Assembly (NCBI GenBank): GCA_964036155.1
Contig: OZ038423.1
Location: 8,137,249-8,201,248 of the forward strand
Length of the DNA: 64,000 nt
Origin: Diploscapter coronatus
Taxonomy: Eukaryota; Nematoda; Chromadorea; Rhabditida; Rhabditidae
Direction of reading: 5' to 3'
Shown here piece after piece: positions 1-11,278 of this stretch (the first letter of the stretch is position 1; each line of letters begins with the position of its first letter). Both the position numbers and the translations under genes were made by a program. The notes below the pieces were generated by a model. The model was not told where the DNA came from and made no database searches. It saw only the letters and a program-made list of their open reading frames with translations.

Positions 1-2201
1 AGGCTGTGCAAAATGGAAACAAATACTGAAAAATTGTGGAATTCAGATTTGCAACTTTTTCTAAAAATTGTCAACCACAGTTGCGGTTATTTGTTTGCAA
101 GTCGGGTGGAAATTCTTACCTCCGTGAAGTAAGTGCGAGTGGTGGCCGTAGCGAATTTGACGCCTCCCGTCTGAATGGCCACCACGCTGGTGATCGGTTT
201 GGCCGGGCGCGCTTGCACGTAGCTGGAATATTACAACTCTTAAACAAACTCATTTTCAGTAGTAAGAACGAATGACTTTGACATACTCAAGATTTTAGAC
301 TCAATGAAATAAGTCTAGTGATCAAATAAAGTCGTGGACTGGTTTCAAATTTTCTATGAATCTGCAAATTCTCACATGTTGACATTGAACGTGATGTCGG
401 GTCCGAGATGGAACGGAATGGTGGAATAGGCACGGTTGTTGGTGATGTTTTGGTGGATTCTGAATACGAGACTTTATTTTAAATCTAGAATATTCCACTC
501 CAACCTGATGGGGTAGTCAGCCTCGTCGTATTCGAAGCATTCTGGATCCAGTTGGTACTGAATTATTTAGAAATGAAAAGCGAGTTTTAAACTTGAAGCA
601 TTTATAAGGACAGTTTCGAGAATTTTTCTAATGAAAATAAATTTTTAAAAGTCTGCAACACTTGGAATATCTAATTTCCCACCCAAGGCTGATCGCTCGG
701 ACTGTCTCTGAGCTGCTGCATCTCTTCCTCGTCTTTCCCCAGCAGAATCACCGCAAATCGACCGATCGTCTTCTTCGCTCTTAATGCGATCGTACTGATC
801 CAATGGCGGCATTTGTTCTGAAAATCAAACATTTCCCGCGTTTCGCGATTTAATAAAAACTTGACAAGAATTTACTCGTTTTGATAAAGTTAGGTTATGT
901 TAAAAAAAAATAATAGAATAAATGGATAAAATTCGGCTTTTTTTTCAACGAATTTTCGGAATTCTTTGCAATTATCGAGATGGGCGATTTTTGTTCAATT
1001 CCAGTAATGACTCACGAATTCTTCATCTTTCGCCTTGGACTTCCAGCTTAGGCCGAACGGATTCAGATTGTTGGTCAAGTAGATCACGGCCTGGTGACGT
1101 TGGGCAGTTTTTCTGGAAATGGAGGATAATTAGGTTTTCTTCAAACACCACAACCTCATGAAGACAGAGATACTGTGGAAGAGGGGCTGGGAGAGGTCGC
1201 AAATCGCATGTCCTCCGCACACAGCGTTGAATGCACCTTCGAGTTTACCGCCTGAATTTGCGCACATTCATTAAAGCTTTCTTTTGAAAATGAGTAATGT
1301 AAAGAAATGATAATTAATTTTAAAAATTTTCATAGATTTTAGCTAACCAGAAGCCTTGAAGATATAATCAAGAGAAGGGAGAATAAAGAACAATGTCTAA
1401 AAAATGAATTAGAGAATTTCACGGACTTTATGAATTTTTCGATATGCAGAAAATTCACTTACGTTCCCCCTTCTCGATGAGGTTCTTGAGCGTCTGCGCG
1501 GCCTGTACAGTGATGTGTCCCATGGGGAGCAGCTCCGTGCAGTTCTCGAGCTTCTCCTCAGTGGCCTGGTCGATGGTCGAATTGACTGTGTTCGTCACGA
1601 TCACCCCCATCTGGTTCTGCAGCGAGTCGGACAGGGCTGTCTGCAATCAAATTCATTCAGGTGCCATATATAATTCTTACTTTATTTTCAAGAATTTTGT
1701 TCTGCCATATTTTCTCCTTCATTTTTATTCTTTTCCCTTGCCCTTTTTTCAGAAGAACGAAGGAAACTATAATGGGCTGCATTATCCCCCAACGTATAGA
1801 AACCTCTAGTTTACTCCGCAGGTAGTATAGTTTCTAATTTTAGAAAATCCAAAAATTCTATGACGCTATCTTGACGATTCTTCACAACGTTCAGATGGGA
1901 GATATGAATTCGAGAAGAGAATGATAAAGTCTTGAATTTCGTACCTGGACGATTTCAGCATAGACGAGTCTGAGTGCTTTGAGGAAGCCGCACTCTTCGC
2001 CCCCTTCCAGCATCTCCTTCGAGCCGTCCACGAAGAAGAAGGTGTACTGGAAACTCAAAATGATCAATGCATCCCTCAAAATGCCTTGCAAATTTCTCTC
2101 AAACTCAAATTTTGCCCTCTGTATTACGCCCCTACCTTCTTGTTCATGTCCTCCGTCTGCGAGTCCCCGAACTCGTCGTCATCGCCAAAGTCGAAGTCCA
2201 T
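1..2201 (-). CDS. XRCC6: Ku70 (XRCC6), DNA end-binding subunit, 5' part
   Basis: Ku70 pairs with Ku80 to form the ring that threads onto broken DNA ends and starts non-homologous end joining. Ten exons read in phase: 2201-2136, 2046-1945, 1640-1463, 1251-1155, 1112-1016, 817-683, 557-499, 459-376, 222-120 and 25-1, the last cut by the window edge. About 280 residues are present. An acidic start (MDFDFGDDDEFGD) leads into a vWA-like beta strand (YTFFFVDGSKEML), a second strand (AVIYLTNNLNPFG) and the entry to the beta-barrel (FHLGPDITFNVNIYVQARP), which lines up with the human stretch around VISVGIYNLVQKALKPPPI. A TTTTTCAG acceptor sits 27 nt upstream of the ATG and may be a trans-splice site. 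The rest of the barrel, the C-terminal arm and SAP domain lie beyond base 1. The identity rests on remembered alignment. The last partial exon is the least certain part. Confidence 0.85.
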
Positions 2202-2799
2202 TGCTGTTTGTTGGTTGTTGACGCACTGAAAAATAAAATTCGTAAAAATTCAAGATAAAAATATACAGCAGACGAGCGAAATTGAAAATTCTGAAATTCG
2301 AAACGTTTCGTCGTTTCCACGGCAGCCTTGTAAAATGCATGTACAAGCCAGTCTTTTGATCTTCACGTGTTGCAGAGGTTAACAAAAAAGCAGAAACTGA
2401 TATTCATGCAAATTCAGAAGGACTTTCAACAAAAAAATAAACGAAACTGAGACTTCTGGATCCAATTTAGAAAAATTTAGAATCCGCCAGCGAAAAAACA
2501 AAATTGCATAAAAAATGAAAAAAATCGAACGATGAAGAGAATTCAAGAAATAACGATTTTTCACTCATTATCGATAGTCAATCTTTGCCAATTGATGAGT
2601 TTATTTTTTATTTTTAGGTAATTGTTAACTTCTATGATTCTACTATTGATGATCTATTCCGCTAAACCATGCTCTTCACAGCTAAAATGATAAACGTAGA
2701 GCTAGGAAAGATAGAAGCGAGGAGAGACGAAGAAAAGAAAAACAATAAAATACATACTTCTCCTTCTTTTCCCTAGTCAGGTCGATTCTTGTACGACAG
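2202..2799. other. Intergenic, upstream of Ku70
   Basis: About 600 bp of AT-rich sequence between the Ku70 start and the repeat island. I see no supported exon, RNA gene or clear promoter element. Open frames here are short and have no codon structure or splice context. Confidence 0.5.
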
Positions 2800-2857
2800 C
2801 AGGGATGTGCGGACTCGGGCATTAATTAATGTCTAGATCCGGGTCCGTACATCCCTG
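2800..2857. repeat. 58-bp palindrome
   Basis: The left arm CAGGGATGTGCGGACTCGG pairs with the right arm CCGGGTCCGTACATCCCTG, with two mismatches, around a central ATTAATTAAT. Total length is 58 bp. It has the same length and the same CAGGGATG ends as the palindrome split by mariner at 3639-5002, which suggests one family. Confidence 0.75.
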
Positions 2858-3193
2858 ATCACAATATCATTTTCTTTAACAATGGGAAATAGCGCCTTTA
2901 ATTTATGCATCTTCATTGTAGGGTTCTTCAGTTTTATTTGGAAGATAAATAAGTGCAAAGATGAGAATGTTAGAGCATGCATGGCTATGAAAATTCGTTT
3001 GTTAATTAAATACACGAGTTATTGTTTATTTCAGAGATAATTTCGGAAATATTTTGAGATCTTCATAGATTAATTGTTGTCGTCGTTCAGTTATCCCTTG
3101 CAGGATATCCAGGAAGTACCACGAGGAGGTAGACGAACATCACTTCCCGCCACACAATCACACACACATACACACCTGAAAACTTAACTATTA

Positions 3194-3321
3194 GGCTCCT
3201 AGAAAAAGACCGGGACACTAGTTAGAAAAAGACCACTCTTTCTAAGAAATAGTATGAGGGAAGAAGAAGATAGGCAAAAGTGGTCTTTTCTAACTGGTGT
3301 CCCGGTCTTTTTCTAGGAGCC
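3194..3321. mobile_element. MITE-like hairpin, long terminal inverted repeats
   Basis: The arms begin GGCTCCTAGAAAAAGACCGG and its complement, and a further inner pair (GTTAGAAAAAGACCAC against GTGGTCTTTTCTAAC) extends the stem to about 50 bp each side. A related copy lies at 11169-11278. It carries no coding capacity. It forms one end of the composite repeat, so it may be that element's terminus rather than a separate insertion. Confidence 0.7.
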
Positions 3322-3638
3322 AACTATTTAGATTCTTAAAATTGTATGAAAGGTCTTAGGAGTAAATGTCAGGATTAAGCTAGCATAAGTTAGGGATAAG
3401 CCACGAGTTCTCTCGAAAGAGACCTTTGGGTTGTTCGTGTCTCGTCTATGGAATCTTTTTTTCAAAAATCACAAAAAGACCAAAATTACCGGGCTTCGGT
3501 TTCCCGGCACGAGTGCACGATATAATCATGCGCGAGTATTTCTTGACAGGATGTGGGGTGCTGTGGGAAATTCGCGTTTTGTGGTTGATGAGGTTTTGGG
3601 CGAACGCATAGGCTTGCTCCCAGCTCAAAAAGAAAAAT
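3322..3638. other. Intergenic
   Basis: About 300 bp between the composite repeat and the mariner-split palindrome. Short overlapping frames are present on both strands but none has splice signals or a recognisable product. Confidence 0.45.
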
Positions 3639-3669
3639 CAGGGATGGGTTCCAAATGAGTCTTATTATA

Positions 3670-4973
3670 CAGGGTGCGGACAAATTATGGAGGCACCGAT
3701 AAATTGAGATTTAACCCGAAATATTGAAGTAATCGAGTTCAAATTTTTAAAATAATTTATTGATAACATAACGATAAAAAATCAACTAAGAGTTTTCGAA
3801 ATGGCCGCCTTTAGCGTTGATACAGGCCTTGAGTCGCTCGGGGAAGGCATCGATGACGGCACGCAACTAGTCGTTGGACATTTTGTCTCATGCTTCGACA
3901 AGGAAAGACTTCAAGAAGCCGAAACTTTTGTGGGGAGTAGAGCAGGCCTTGGTCTCAAAGTATTACCAAGTGGGATAATCCAATGAGTTCGAATCAGGGC
4001 TGTTGGAGGGTCATTCGGAAGAGGAGATGAAATCTGCGAAGTGAATTTTTCAGAAGGACTAGGTAGATTTTGACTTATGGGAAGGGGCCGAATCCTCCTG
4101 AAAGCAGGGGGGACGGGATTTAAAATGGATTTTGGTCCAGGGAATAAGAGCTTTATTTTAAATAAGATTTGATAGGTTTCGGTGCTGATCTTAGCGTTCT
4201 GGGGGACGAACACGAGGGGGGACTTTCCATAATAGGCGGTAGCCGCCCAAACCGTGATTGACTGAGGATGAGCCCGTCTTCCGACCAGTTTACCATTGGA
4301 ATTAGCAGAGGAGATGTTTGGGGACAGGACGTGATCATTTTGACGATTCATGAAAAGTTCAATTATGAATATTTCCTCATCCGAAAAAATAATCGTTTTG
4401 TAGCGTGCCGAAGAAAGCCTCTTGGGAAACTGTTGGTATCTTTCAAGTCTGTTTGATATCATTTTGTCCATAAGTTCGTGAACTTTTTTTGGATTCTGTA
4501 GGAGTTGAGTCCCAAGTTCTTCCTGATGATGATTCTGACCGATTTTTCGTCGATTTTCAATTTTTTGGTCATTTTTCGTATGGATCTGCGGAAATTTCGT
4601 AGAATCAGCTCACGAAGTTTTTCTTGTTCCGTTCCGTCCTCGCACTCCGTTTTCTGCCACTTCCTGGACGGTCAGTAGTAGATCCAGTCTCCTTGAACCG
4701 TTTTACAGTCTTTTGGACCATCGTTCGACTGACTTTGAGCAGTTTGACGATGTCTTTCGTTTGATGCCCAGCCTGATACAATATGATGATAATAGATCGC
4801 TTTGAACTCGGCGCTACCATTCTGAATAGAAAACCTACCAATGGTAAATAATACATGAAAATGATCACAAAATACATGGTAATGACGAAAAAATAAAAAT
4901 AGCATGTAAACTCTGCGCACTTCGTGAAAAATCGACGCTTTAGCAAGTGCCTCCATAATTTGTCCGCACCCTG
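3670..4973 (-). mobile_element. Tc1/mariner-family transposon (decayed)
   Basis: A 1304-bp element bounded by near-perfect terminal inverted repeats (CAGGGTGCGGACAAATTATG and its complement, about 28 bp) and flanked by TA dinucleotides, the target site used by this superfamily. The only coding sequence is a broken transposase on the minus strand. TIRs that are still near-perfect around a broken gene suggest mobilisation in trans or fairly recent loss. Confidence 0.9.
3911..4815 (-). pseudogene. Mariner-type transposase, frameshifted
   Basis: The N-terminal piece (about 4815-4605) has a helix-turn-helix followed by the arginine-rich DRPGSGRKRSART linker that recognises the terminal repeats. 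The C-terminal piece (about 4471-3911) carries the first catalytic aspartate region (IIFSDEEIF) and the VGRRAHPQSITVWAA strand seen in mariner transposases. The two are in different frames, and the region expected to hold the other catalytic aspartates is scrambled after LFPGPKS. A functional enzyme is not possible as the sequence stands. Confidence 0.85.
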
Positions 4974-5009
4974 TAGTAAAACTTATTTGAGTCCCACCCC
5001 TGATTTCTG

Positions 5010-5412
5010 CTATCCAAAATGATTCAAGTTTTTAAATCCCACTCTTTTAGCACCACAAGTTAGCAAATTGGCAGTGAAGCTCAACAGCAAAATGAATCCG
5101 AGAAACTCCGGAAGATGTGCGACGTATGGATAGGGACTCGAAAATCCGGATAAAAGTTGGAAAATGGTGTCGTTTAAGCCATTTTTCAAGTAGAATTGAG
5201 CTTCTTCAGAAACGAAATAACTGACGTCATGATCGTTGTGGTTTTGGATGAAAATTTCGTACCTGAATATTCATGGTGGAAGAGTGGATGCGGCTGGGGG
5301 ACGATCTCAGCATCGACGGAGAACCCGGAAGCGGAGGGCTAGCATCGGTCTCGGCCAACATCCCATTCGTCCAGCCGAGAAGCACAAGTGATAGGCAGAG
5401 AAAGCGGCGCAT
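5010..5412 (-). CDS. Small predicted secreted or membrane protein, unknown
   Basis: I do not recognise this gene. A start at 5412 gives a convincing signal peptide (MRRFLCLSLVLLGWTNG). A second open block at 5262-5010 is preceded by an AATATTCAG acceptor and reads YEIFIQNHNDHDVSYF, then a hydrophobic stretch (FLGFILLLSFTANLL) near the C terminus that could be a membrane anchor, ending at TAG 5010-5012. The two blocks are in different frames. The donor joining them is unclear: a GT at phase 2 exists at several points in the first block, none with a good consensus. The stop lies only 8 bp from the mariner-bearing palindrome, so the 3' UTR probably runs into the repeat. Existence of a gene is likely; its exact structure is not established. 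Confidence 0.45.
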
Positions 5413-7195
5413 GATCGTGATGATAAATTGGTAATGAGGAGATCTTTTTTTTAGCGAAATTGTGCACTTTCAACAATGCAATTCCATTCTAATTTTGCAA
5501 ATCTGACAAATTCAAAAAATTTATTGAAATCTCTCATAAAAACAATAATAAACTAAATAGGAATACAGCGCCGCTCGTACGTCTTGGAAGTTACATGGAT
5601 TTTTGACGACTATCAATCCAGTCCTTCACAATGGGCCGATCCGGCTGAAAATTGGCACAAATGTTGGGGTGTCAAAATCATGTAGGTTTCCCAACTTCCA
5701 GCTTTTTCCGGTTAGCTATAAGAGCGTTATAATTTTTTTTTTAAAATCGTGTGACATGTGCGAGATACAAAACTAAATCTACATATAATTGAGAGCCCTT
5801 ATATATGAAACGTTATTCGTAAAAAAATCGAGTTTTTAGAGAGGGGTAGCACCCAAGAAGTCGGCCTTCAAATTTCGAGCTGATTTTTTGTCCTTGGGGA
5901 TTTTCGATTACACTGATAACGAATATTCGAATGCAATGTGCCTACTGTGCATCCTAATTCACGAGATTATCTTAACATTTTCCCCTTCGTGCATTTTGCT
6001 ACTTCGTCGAATAATGCAATGGGCAACATTTGAATAATGTACTCTGATTTTTCATTAGTTTTTGCAACGTATTAGCAAGGCGATTTATAAAAAAAATAAT
6101 GTGAAACAAAATATTTCTTTTCTTATTAGATAACTAAATATCAATATTACTACTCAGGCCAGTTGTAAAAATCGTAACATGCAAAATAATATGGGGTTAG
6201 AGTAAGGTAAGGTAGGTTAGAGATTCTTTTTCACATTATTTTGTGTTTTGGCGTCATGCATTTTCCAGGTGATCAATGAACCACCTACCAATGAGCAATG
6301 CATAAAAATGCAAAATAAAATGAACCTTTTGTACTCTAATATAAAATTCAGTGGCATTTGATACGTGTTAGAATTCAAGAATTATTTTGGCGCTCCAGGT
6401 GAAACGTCTGTCTAAGATATTCAAAAATCACAATTTATGCCACAGAAACCATTGAAACACAAGTGATGAACAATAGTTATTATCCAATTTGAACTTTTTC
6501 TTACGTTAATTATAATAACAAAAACCCATAAATGTTTACAGGCTATTTCATAGTGAAATACGTATCTGTATCATTGAACTTGGGGCAATTTAGAAAAGTA
6601 GATGAAACAAAAAGTAGTGCAAAAATCTGAAGATCGTGCGGTAGTTGCAGACCTAGGGAGCACTTTCGTCAAACGAAAAAAATCTATGGGGGGTAGGTCG
6701 CAGAGAAGAAATTTTATATTATGAGGTAGATCGCAACCCCCAAAATTAGCGCTATTGATCGATTAGAGATACAAAATTTTTAAGGAAATATATAGAGGTA
6801 GGTGGCAAAGAGGTTTCTGACGATCGTCCTCCCTAGATCTGAATACTATGAAGTGTACACTTTTTGGTATAAGATTCTTCACCTAAACATTTATTGGTCT
6901 AAAATCTTGATAACAGATACCACTTCTGATCAACGAAAAATTGACCAAAACTGTGCAAAACAGTAACAATCACATTAAATTAACATGAAAAATTTCATTA
7001 TGATCAGTATCAAATATGAAAGGTAAAAATAGAATTAAAAGATTGGAAAAAATATATATATACTCGAATCGCCGCAGATCTGTTCAAAAGTGATTATCAC
7101 AAAATCGGGTCGAGTGAACCAAGAAAGATAATGAGGATGTGGAAATGTTTCTCACTTTGACACTATGATAAATGACTTGAAGTCTGAATAGGCCA
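5413..7195. other. Intergenic, 1.8 kb
   Basis: AT-rich sequence between the small gene and the DUF1647 gene. It holds the 6653-6836 repeat and a GGTAAGGTAGGTTAG-rich patch near 6196. I see no supported exon or RNA gene. Confidence 0.5.
6653..6836. repeat. MITE-like element with CTAGGGAG ends
   Basis: A 184-bp block bounded by inverted CTAGGGAG and CTCCCTAG. It contains internal GGTAGGTCGCAGAGA-type motifs repeated with variation. A diverged relative lies in a BARD1 intron near 57947-58100. No coding capacity. Confidence 0.5.
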
Positions 7196-9664
7196 TCAGC
7201 ATTTGATAGGGTCCAATTTTTCCCAAATCACATCTCCTCTTTTGACATCTCCAAATGGTACAAATCCATCTCGAATTGTTCCATTAGCCTCAATTTGATA
7301 AGGAATGGCCATTCGTTGCTTCAGAGAATTCAATATCAGGTTGATAGAGCTTTGATCAAATCTGCAATTCATCAATTCTTCAAATGTTGATTTTATTGTC
7401 ATTTGTGGTGCTATAAATAAGTAAGATTTAAAGAATTTTTTGACTGATTTAAAAGAAAACGGTGAAAATATTACGAAAAGGCTACTTGTATATGACACTG
7501 ACACTTTTTGTAACTGACACAGGATTTTGGAGAAATAGTGTGGGTTAGAGGTAAAAGGTAGGTATTATTTACAAAAAGTGTCGATGTCATTACAGGAAGC
7601 TATGCGAGAATTAGAGAATATCTAAACAAAAATAATGAGAGTATAGAGAGTCGAAAGATTTCACTAATACTTTGTGCAATGATTACGACTTGACAGTAGG
7701 GATGTTCGGAATTCCGATTCCGATTCCGATCCTCGAAAAATTCAATTCCAAACAGCCCTTTTTCAGAGATTTTTAAATCTTGAAGCGGAAAAATAGCTTA
7801 CCGGTGGCAATTTGCAAAATCTCCGAAACGACCATTTACGAAATAACAAAAAAGTTCGGCATGCGGTGGATCTATGCAGTCTTTCGTCAAAGCACATAAC
7901 ACACTCCTGAATGCATATAAATCAGGATGCTGATAAACTTGAATCTGTTTATGTGGAGTAGAAAACATAAGAGAAATTCGAAATCGCAATTTTCAAATTC
8001 TAATCTGAACTTGCGACTCATCACTGTCGGTTACTCGGTTACCATTTGACAGCCTCCTTCGCAAAACTCGACCGTACAACGAACATCGTGTGAGCAGCGA
8101 ACATCATATTCTTTCGAGCAATTGATACGTTGAGTGGCAAATATTCATACATTCCTAAATTTCCTAATTGTTCTAGTAAATTTTGAACCGAAATATTTTT
8201 TAACGAAAACTGAATTCGTTCAAGGATTAGTGGCAACATGTACTTACAGGGAAATTTTATTAAATGATTGTGAATAGTCCAAAAATGTATCTAACCTGCC
8301 TGTGTAGCTGCAAAAATGCTGTGATCTGCAGTCAATCGCAACGCAAACGACTCAACTGCACCACTTCTGACTCTTTCGTTGAATCGTCGCCATTCAGTCA
8401 GATTCACAAATCGAATGCTCGAATCGATTATCCAAAATGCCTTGAACTCGCGATATATCTCCTAAGAAAGTTTTGTAAATAATTATTTCAAACGAGTGCT
8501 AACGTTTTACATTAACGTACCGCGATAATAATTGGCTTGAAGTGATAGCCTAGGAGGTTCTTGACGAAACGCGGATAGGTTGAGAAATTGAAATGCCTCA
8601 CTTCCAAGTTGCATATGCCACGTAATTCGTCGACCTATCAAACATCAATATCGTGAATATTGCTTTTGAACGTATTATGAATGGGATGTTACGAAAGATC
8701 GCAACTTGGCAGCTTGAGAAAGCATGTAGTTGGGAGAGGGTAGGCATAAGCTCTCCACCTTATACATACTCTCTCGAATTGCGATCTTTCGTAACACCCT
8801 TATGAATATCACACATGAACTTACATCAGAGGACGAGAGTCCGAGATTGTAGTATATGATTTTGTTGGTGAAATTGTTGGAGCGCAGTGAAAGAATCGCT
8901 GCACGAGACTCTGCGAAGTGATTGCTGGATGCATAAGTGATAAATGCTACTTCGTCATCCTAAACAAAAATGTTCGCAAATTTCAATTTTAATTAAAGAA
9001 ACGCGAAAGCGTAATCGATTTTATCGCGAATTGGAATCCGAAATTTCCAATTCAAACCCAAAAAAATTCAGAATTTCGTTTCCAATCAAATTTTTAAAAA
9101 GATGTTCGGAATTGGATTCGAAGGTGAATTTTCCCGAGGTAATAATGCAATACGATAATAAAACGCCTATGGGTTCATATTCTTCGAAAATGTAACTAGT
9201 TCCAAACACTTCGATACTGCAAAAGTAGAAGTCAGACTTGCCTGAAAGTCTACTGGAGCTTCATAGGAGCCAGTGGTAAGAAGCCCAAAATTCTTGAGAT
9301 ACGGCAATAGGTCGCAGGAGAAACGACGCCCGAATTGGGTAAATAACTGATTTGTGAATACGGGAAATGACATCTAAAATTAATCTAATGAGCTTATAAA
9401 ATTCAATTTGAGGTGGATCAGATCTGCTGTTCGAAAATTCCATGATTTTCGGTATTTTATATGATAACCTACCAGTTGTTCGTCACACCGACTGTCCTTT
9501 GTCCGTGGAATGAGCGCTTCCGTTCTCTCCCATTCACTCTTTTCTTTAGTTCCTCTCTGTTTTATTTCACTCAAGAATAGCATTTGTGGCAAAAAGTCGT
9601 TGAACCCCATCAATAAGATGTAAGCTAGAAAAGCGCATCCAGTGAGCAGAAGGCAGATGTTCAT
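7196..9664 (-). CDS. DUF1647-family putative glycosyltransferase-like protein
   Basis: Eight exons keep phase: 9664-9473, 9373-9242, 8959-8825, 8634-8521, 8461-8296, 8154-8043, 7906-7802, 7361-7196, about 373 residues. An N-terminal signal anchor (ICLLLTGCAFLAYILLMGF) implies a type II Golgi or ER membrane protein. The body has the family pattern as I recall it: AFITYASSNHFAESRA, KIIYYNLGL, FNFSTYPRFVKNLLGY followed by FKPIIIA, an aspartate-rich FWIIDSSIRF, YEYLPLNVS, NTMF-like HTMFVVRSS and a late CHRFDQSSINLIL. Function of the family is not established; a lumenal sugar-transfer role is inference from fold-like features. The intron after 9242 begins GCAAGT, a GC-AG intron. Introns carry two hairpin repeats (7492-7590, 8683-8799). 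A TTATTTTAG acceptor lies 6 nt upstream of the ATG. Confidence 0.8.
7492..7590. mobile_element. MITE-like hairpin in DUF1647 intron 7
   Basis: A 99-bp element with inverted ends of about 22 bp: ATGACACTGACACTTTTTGT against ACAAAAAGTGTCGATGTCAT. No coding capacity. It lies inside an intron of the minus-strand gene, clear of the splice sites. Confidence 0.6.
8683..8799. mobile_element. MITE-like hairpin in DUF1647 intron 3
   Basis: A 117-bp element with inverted ends GGGATGTTACGAAAGATCGC and its complement GCGATCTTTCGTAACACCC, about 22 bp with one indel. The interior is purine-rich with no open frame. It accounts for more than half of the intron in which it sits. Confidence 0.65.
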
Positions 9665-11168
9665 TAGATTCTAAAATAATACGCACATAATGAATTCTTG
9701 GCTGATCTCCTTGCCGATTTCATTGAAATCTCCTATTGTGCGCGATTTTATATTTTGCAGTGTAAATAGTAACGTGATGTCGTGATGATAATGGAGTTGT
9801 CACGAACGAAAATGGTGACCATTCAATCCTATTATGAATTCATTGATTCATTGCATCGTTCTCAATGTCATCCAAAGATATGTTGAAATCTACTTCCAAA
9901 ATTTTTCAATAAGGTACCGATTTTAATTTATTATAACAACAAATTGCAATCAAATTGAACACACCTGTAAAGTTATATAGTTGAGTGGATTCGAAATAAT
10001 GCATTTTAAAATTAGGACTAATCCAAAATAAACGACATCCTAAGAAATCATATTTGTTGCATTTCTGACAAATAGAATTAAAATTTATTAAAGTTAAGCA
10101 AGATGTTTAAGAAACTAATTTATGGATTAATGAATGCAAAATTGCGGATGAATTAAATAATGGTTCTAATGATGATAGAACATAAATCTTTTGCCACATC
10201 ATGCAGAAGTTTTAGTACCCTTTTTTGATTTGAACTTTACAAAATACGAAGAAATTTTTTTAGAAAGAAGCATTTATTTTCGCAGAATGATAAGAAAATT
10301 TTGTACGTTTCAGGTTTGGGTAAATAGATCTTTGTAGAAAATTCACGAAATAAATCAACCAATATAAATGGCATAATATCTCAAATATAACTTATCATCA
10401 AAACTAATACCATTTTCATAGTCATAACTTATTTTCCTTTTCCACATAACGCGAGCCGTTTTCCAATATTTGGCAAGAAAAGAAGGAAGAATTTTATGCC
10501 TTTCTTCCTCTGATTTCGTTATAGTTTCCTCAAATACGCCTAACAGGAATATCAGGTGTGTACATGAATTTTGACTCGAAACCCTCAAATAATCCTACTT
10601 TCTCATTTTTTTTCGCATGCCCTAAAACGTGCTAGTTTGACTTTTCCCAAATAAGAAAGAAATGCCCTTCAAACAAAATATCATAAGAATTCGCTTCGAA
10701 ATCAGAATAAAATCTGTTGAAATAATTGTATGCAAAAATGAGAACAAACGATGATATTCTATGAATGTTAATGCAGTGTTTTTTATTGGAGAAATGTTTT
10801 CGTTATGAGGATTGAAGTTTTCATTTTTCGTTCAACGTTTTAAAATTTTCAAACTTATTTTGCTCACAAAAGTAAAACAAATCACATTAGCAACTAATAA
10901 TATAGGAAGAAATGCCAGAAGATCAAAATTAGCATTTCAATTTGACTGTTAAAAAAATTCGTCCGTTTTTTTTCGATGATTTATTTCTCGCCATAGAAGT
11001 AATAATCATGGGAGTTTGTTTTTGTTTCACTAAGCCGGACACTGCCTGCAGCATTATAGCTGGGACTTTTCCCCAAAATTCCACTAGTAACACTAAAAAG
11101 GAATATCGAGACCCTGGGGTCTTGAATATAAAGAAATGGGCGCAAGAGGCACTAACGGATTCAGAAAC
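9665..11168. other. Intergenic, 1.5 kb
   Basis: AT-rich. A minus-strand open frame around 10355-10540 (with EETITKSEEERHKIL and a lysine/tyrosine-rich tail) follows a TTAG acceptor and could be an orphan exon, but I find no partner exon. A 97-codon plus frame from 10942 runs into the repeat copy at 11169 and has no recognisable product. Neither is called as a gene. Confidence 0.4.
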
Positions 11169-11278
11169 GGCTCCTAGAAAAAGACACCAGTTTTTTTCTT
11201 ATCTTGCCTTCTCATATTATTTCTTAGAAAAGTGATGTCTTTTTCTAACTGGTGTCCCGGTGCCTTTTTCTAGGAGCC
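11169..11278. mobile_element. MITE-like hairpin, second copy
   Basis: Terminal arms GGCTCCTAGAAAAAGACACC and GGTGCCTTTTTCTAGGAGCC, with inner pairing of AAAGACAC and GTGTC-type segments. It is related to 3194-3321 but with a shorter and more diverged interior. Confidence 0.65.

Larger units (their letters stand above)
2800..3321 (+). repeat. Composite foldback element, copy 1
   Basis: This 522-bp block recurs in inverted orientation at 11169-11740. The order is a 58-bp palindrome (2800-2857), a body of about 335 bp, and a long hairpin (3194-3321). The body shared by both copies includes a CA-repeat patch near 3160-3178 and the segment around 3095-3150, with scattered substitutions and small indels. 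Flanked at both ends by self-complementary sequence, it resembles a non-autonomous foldback DNA element. I found no transposase within it. Its exact termini and target-site duplication are unclear. Confidence 0.75.
3639..5002. repeat. 58-bp palindrome interrupted by mariner
   Basis: The left arm at 3639-3669 (CAGGGATGGGTTCCAAATGA and on) and the right arm at 4974-5002 (ending TTTGAGTCCCACCCCTG) are inverted copies of each other and read directly into the two ends of the mariner element. Removing mariner and one TA target duplication leaves about 58 bp. Insertion was therefore at the TA in the loop of a pre-existing palindrome. Confidence 0.7.

Noticed and set aside
10942..11235. Plus-strand frame of 97 codons
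   Set aside because: It runs into a repeat element, has no recognisable product and no splice support.
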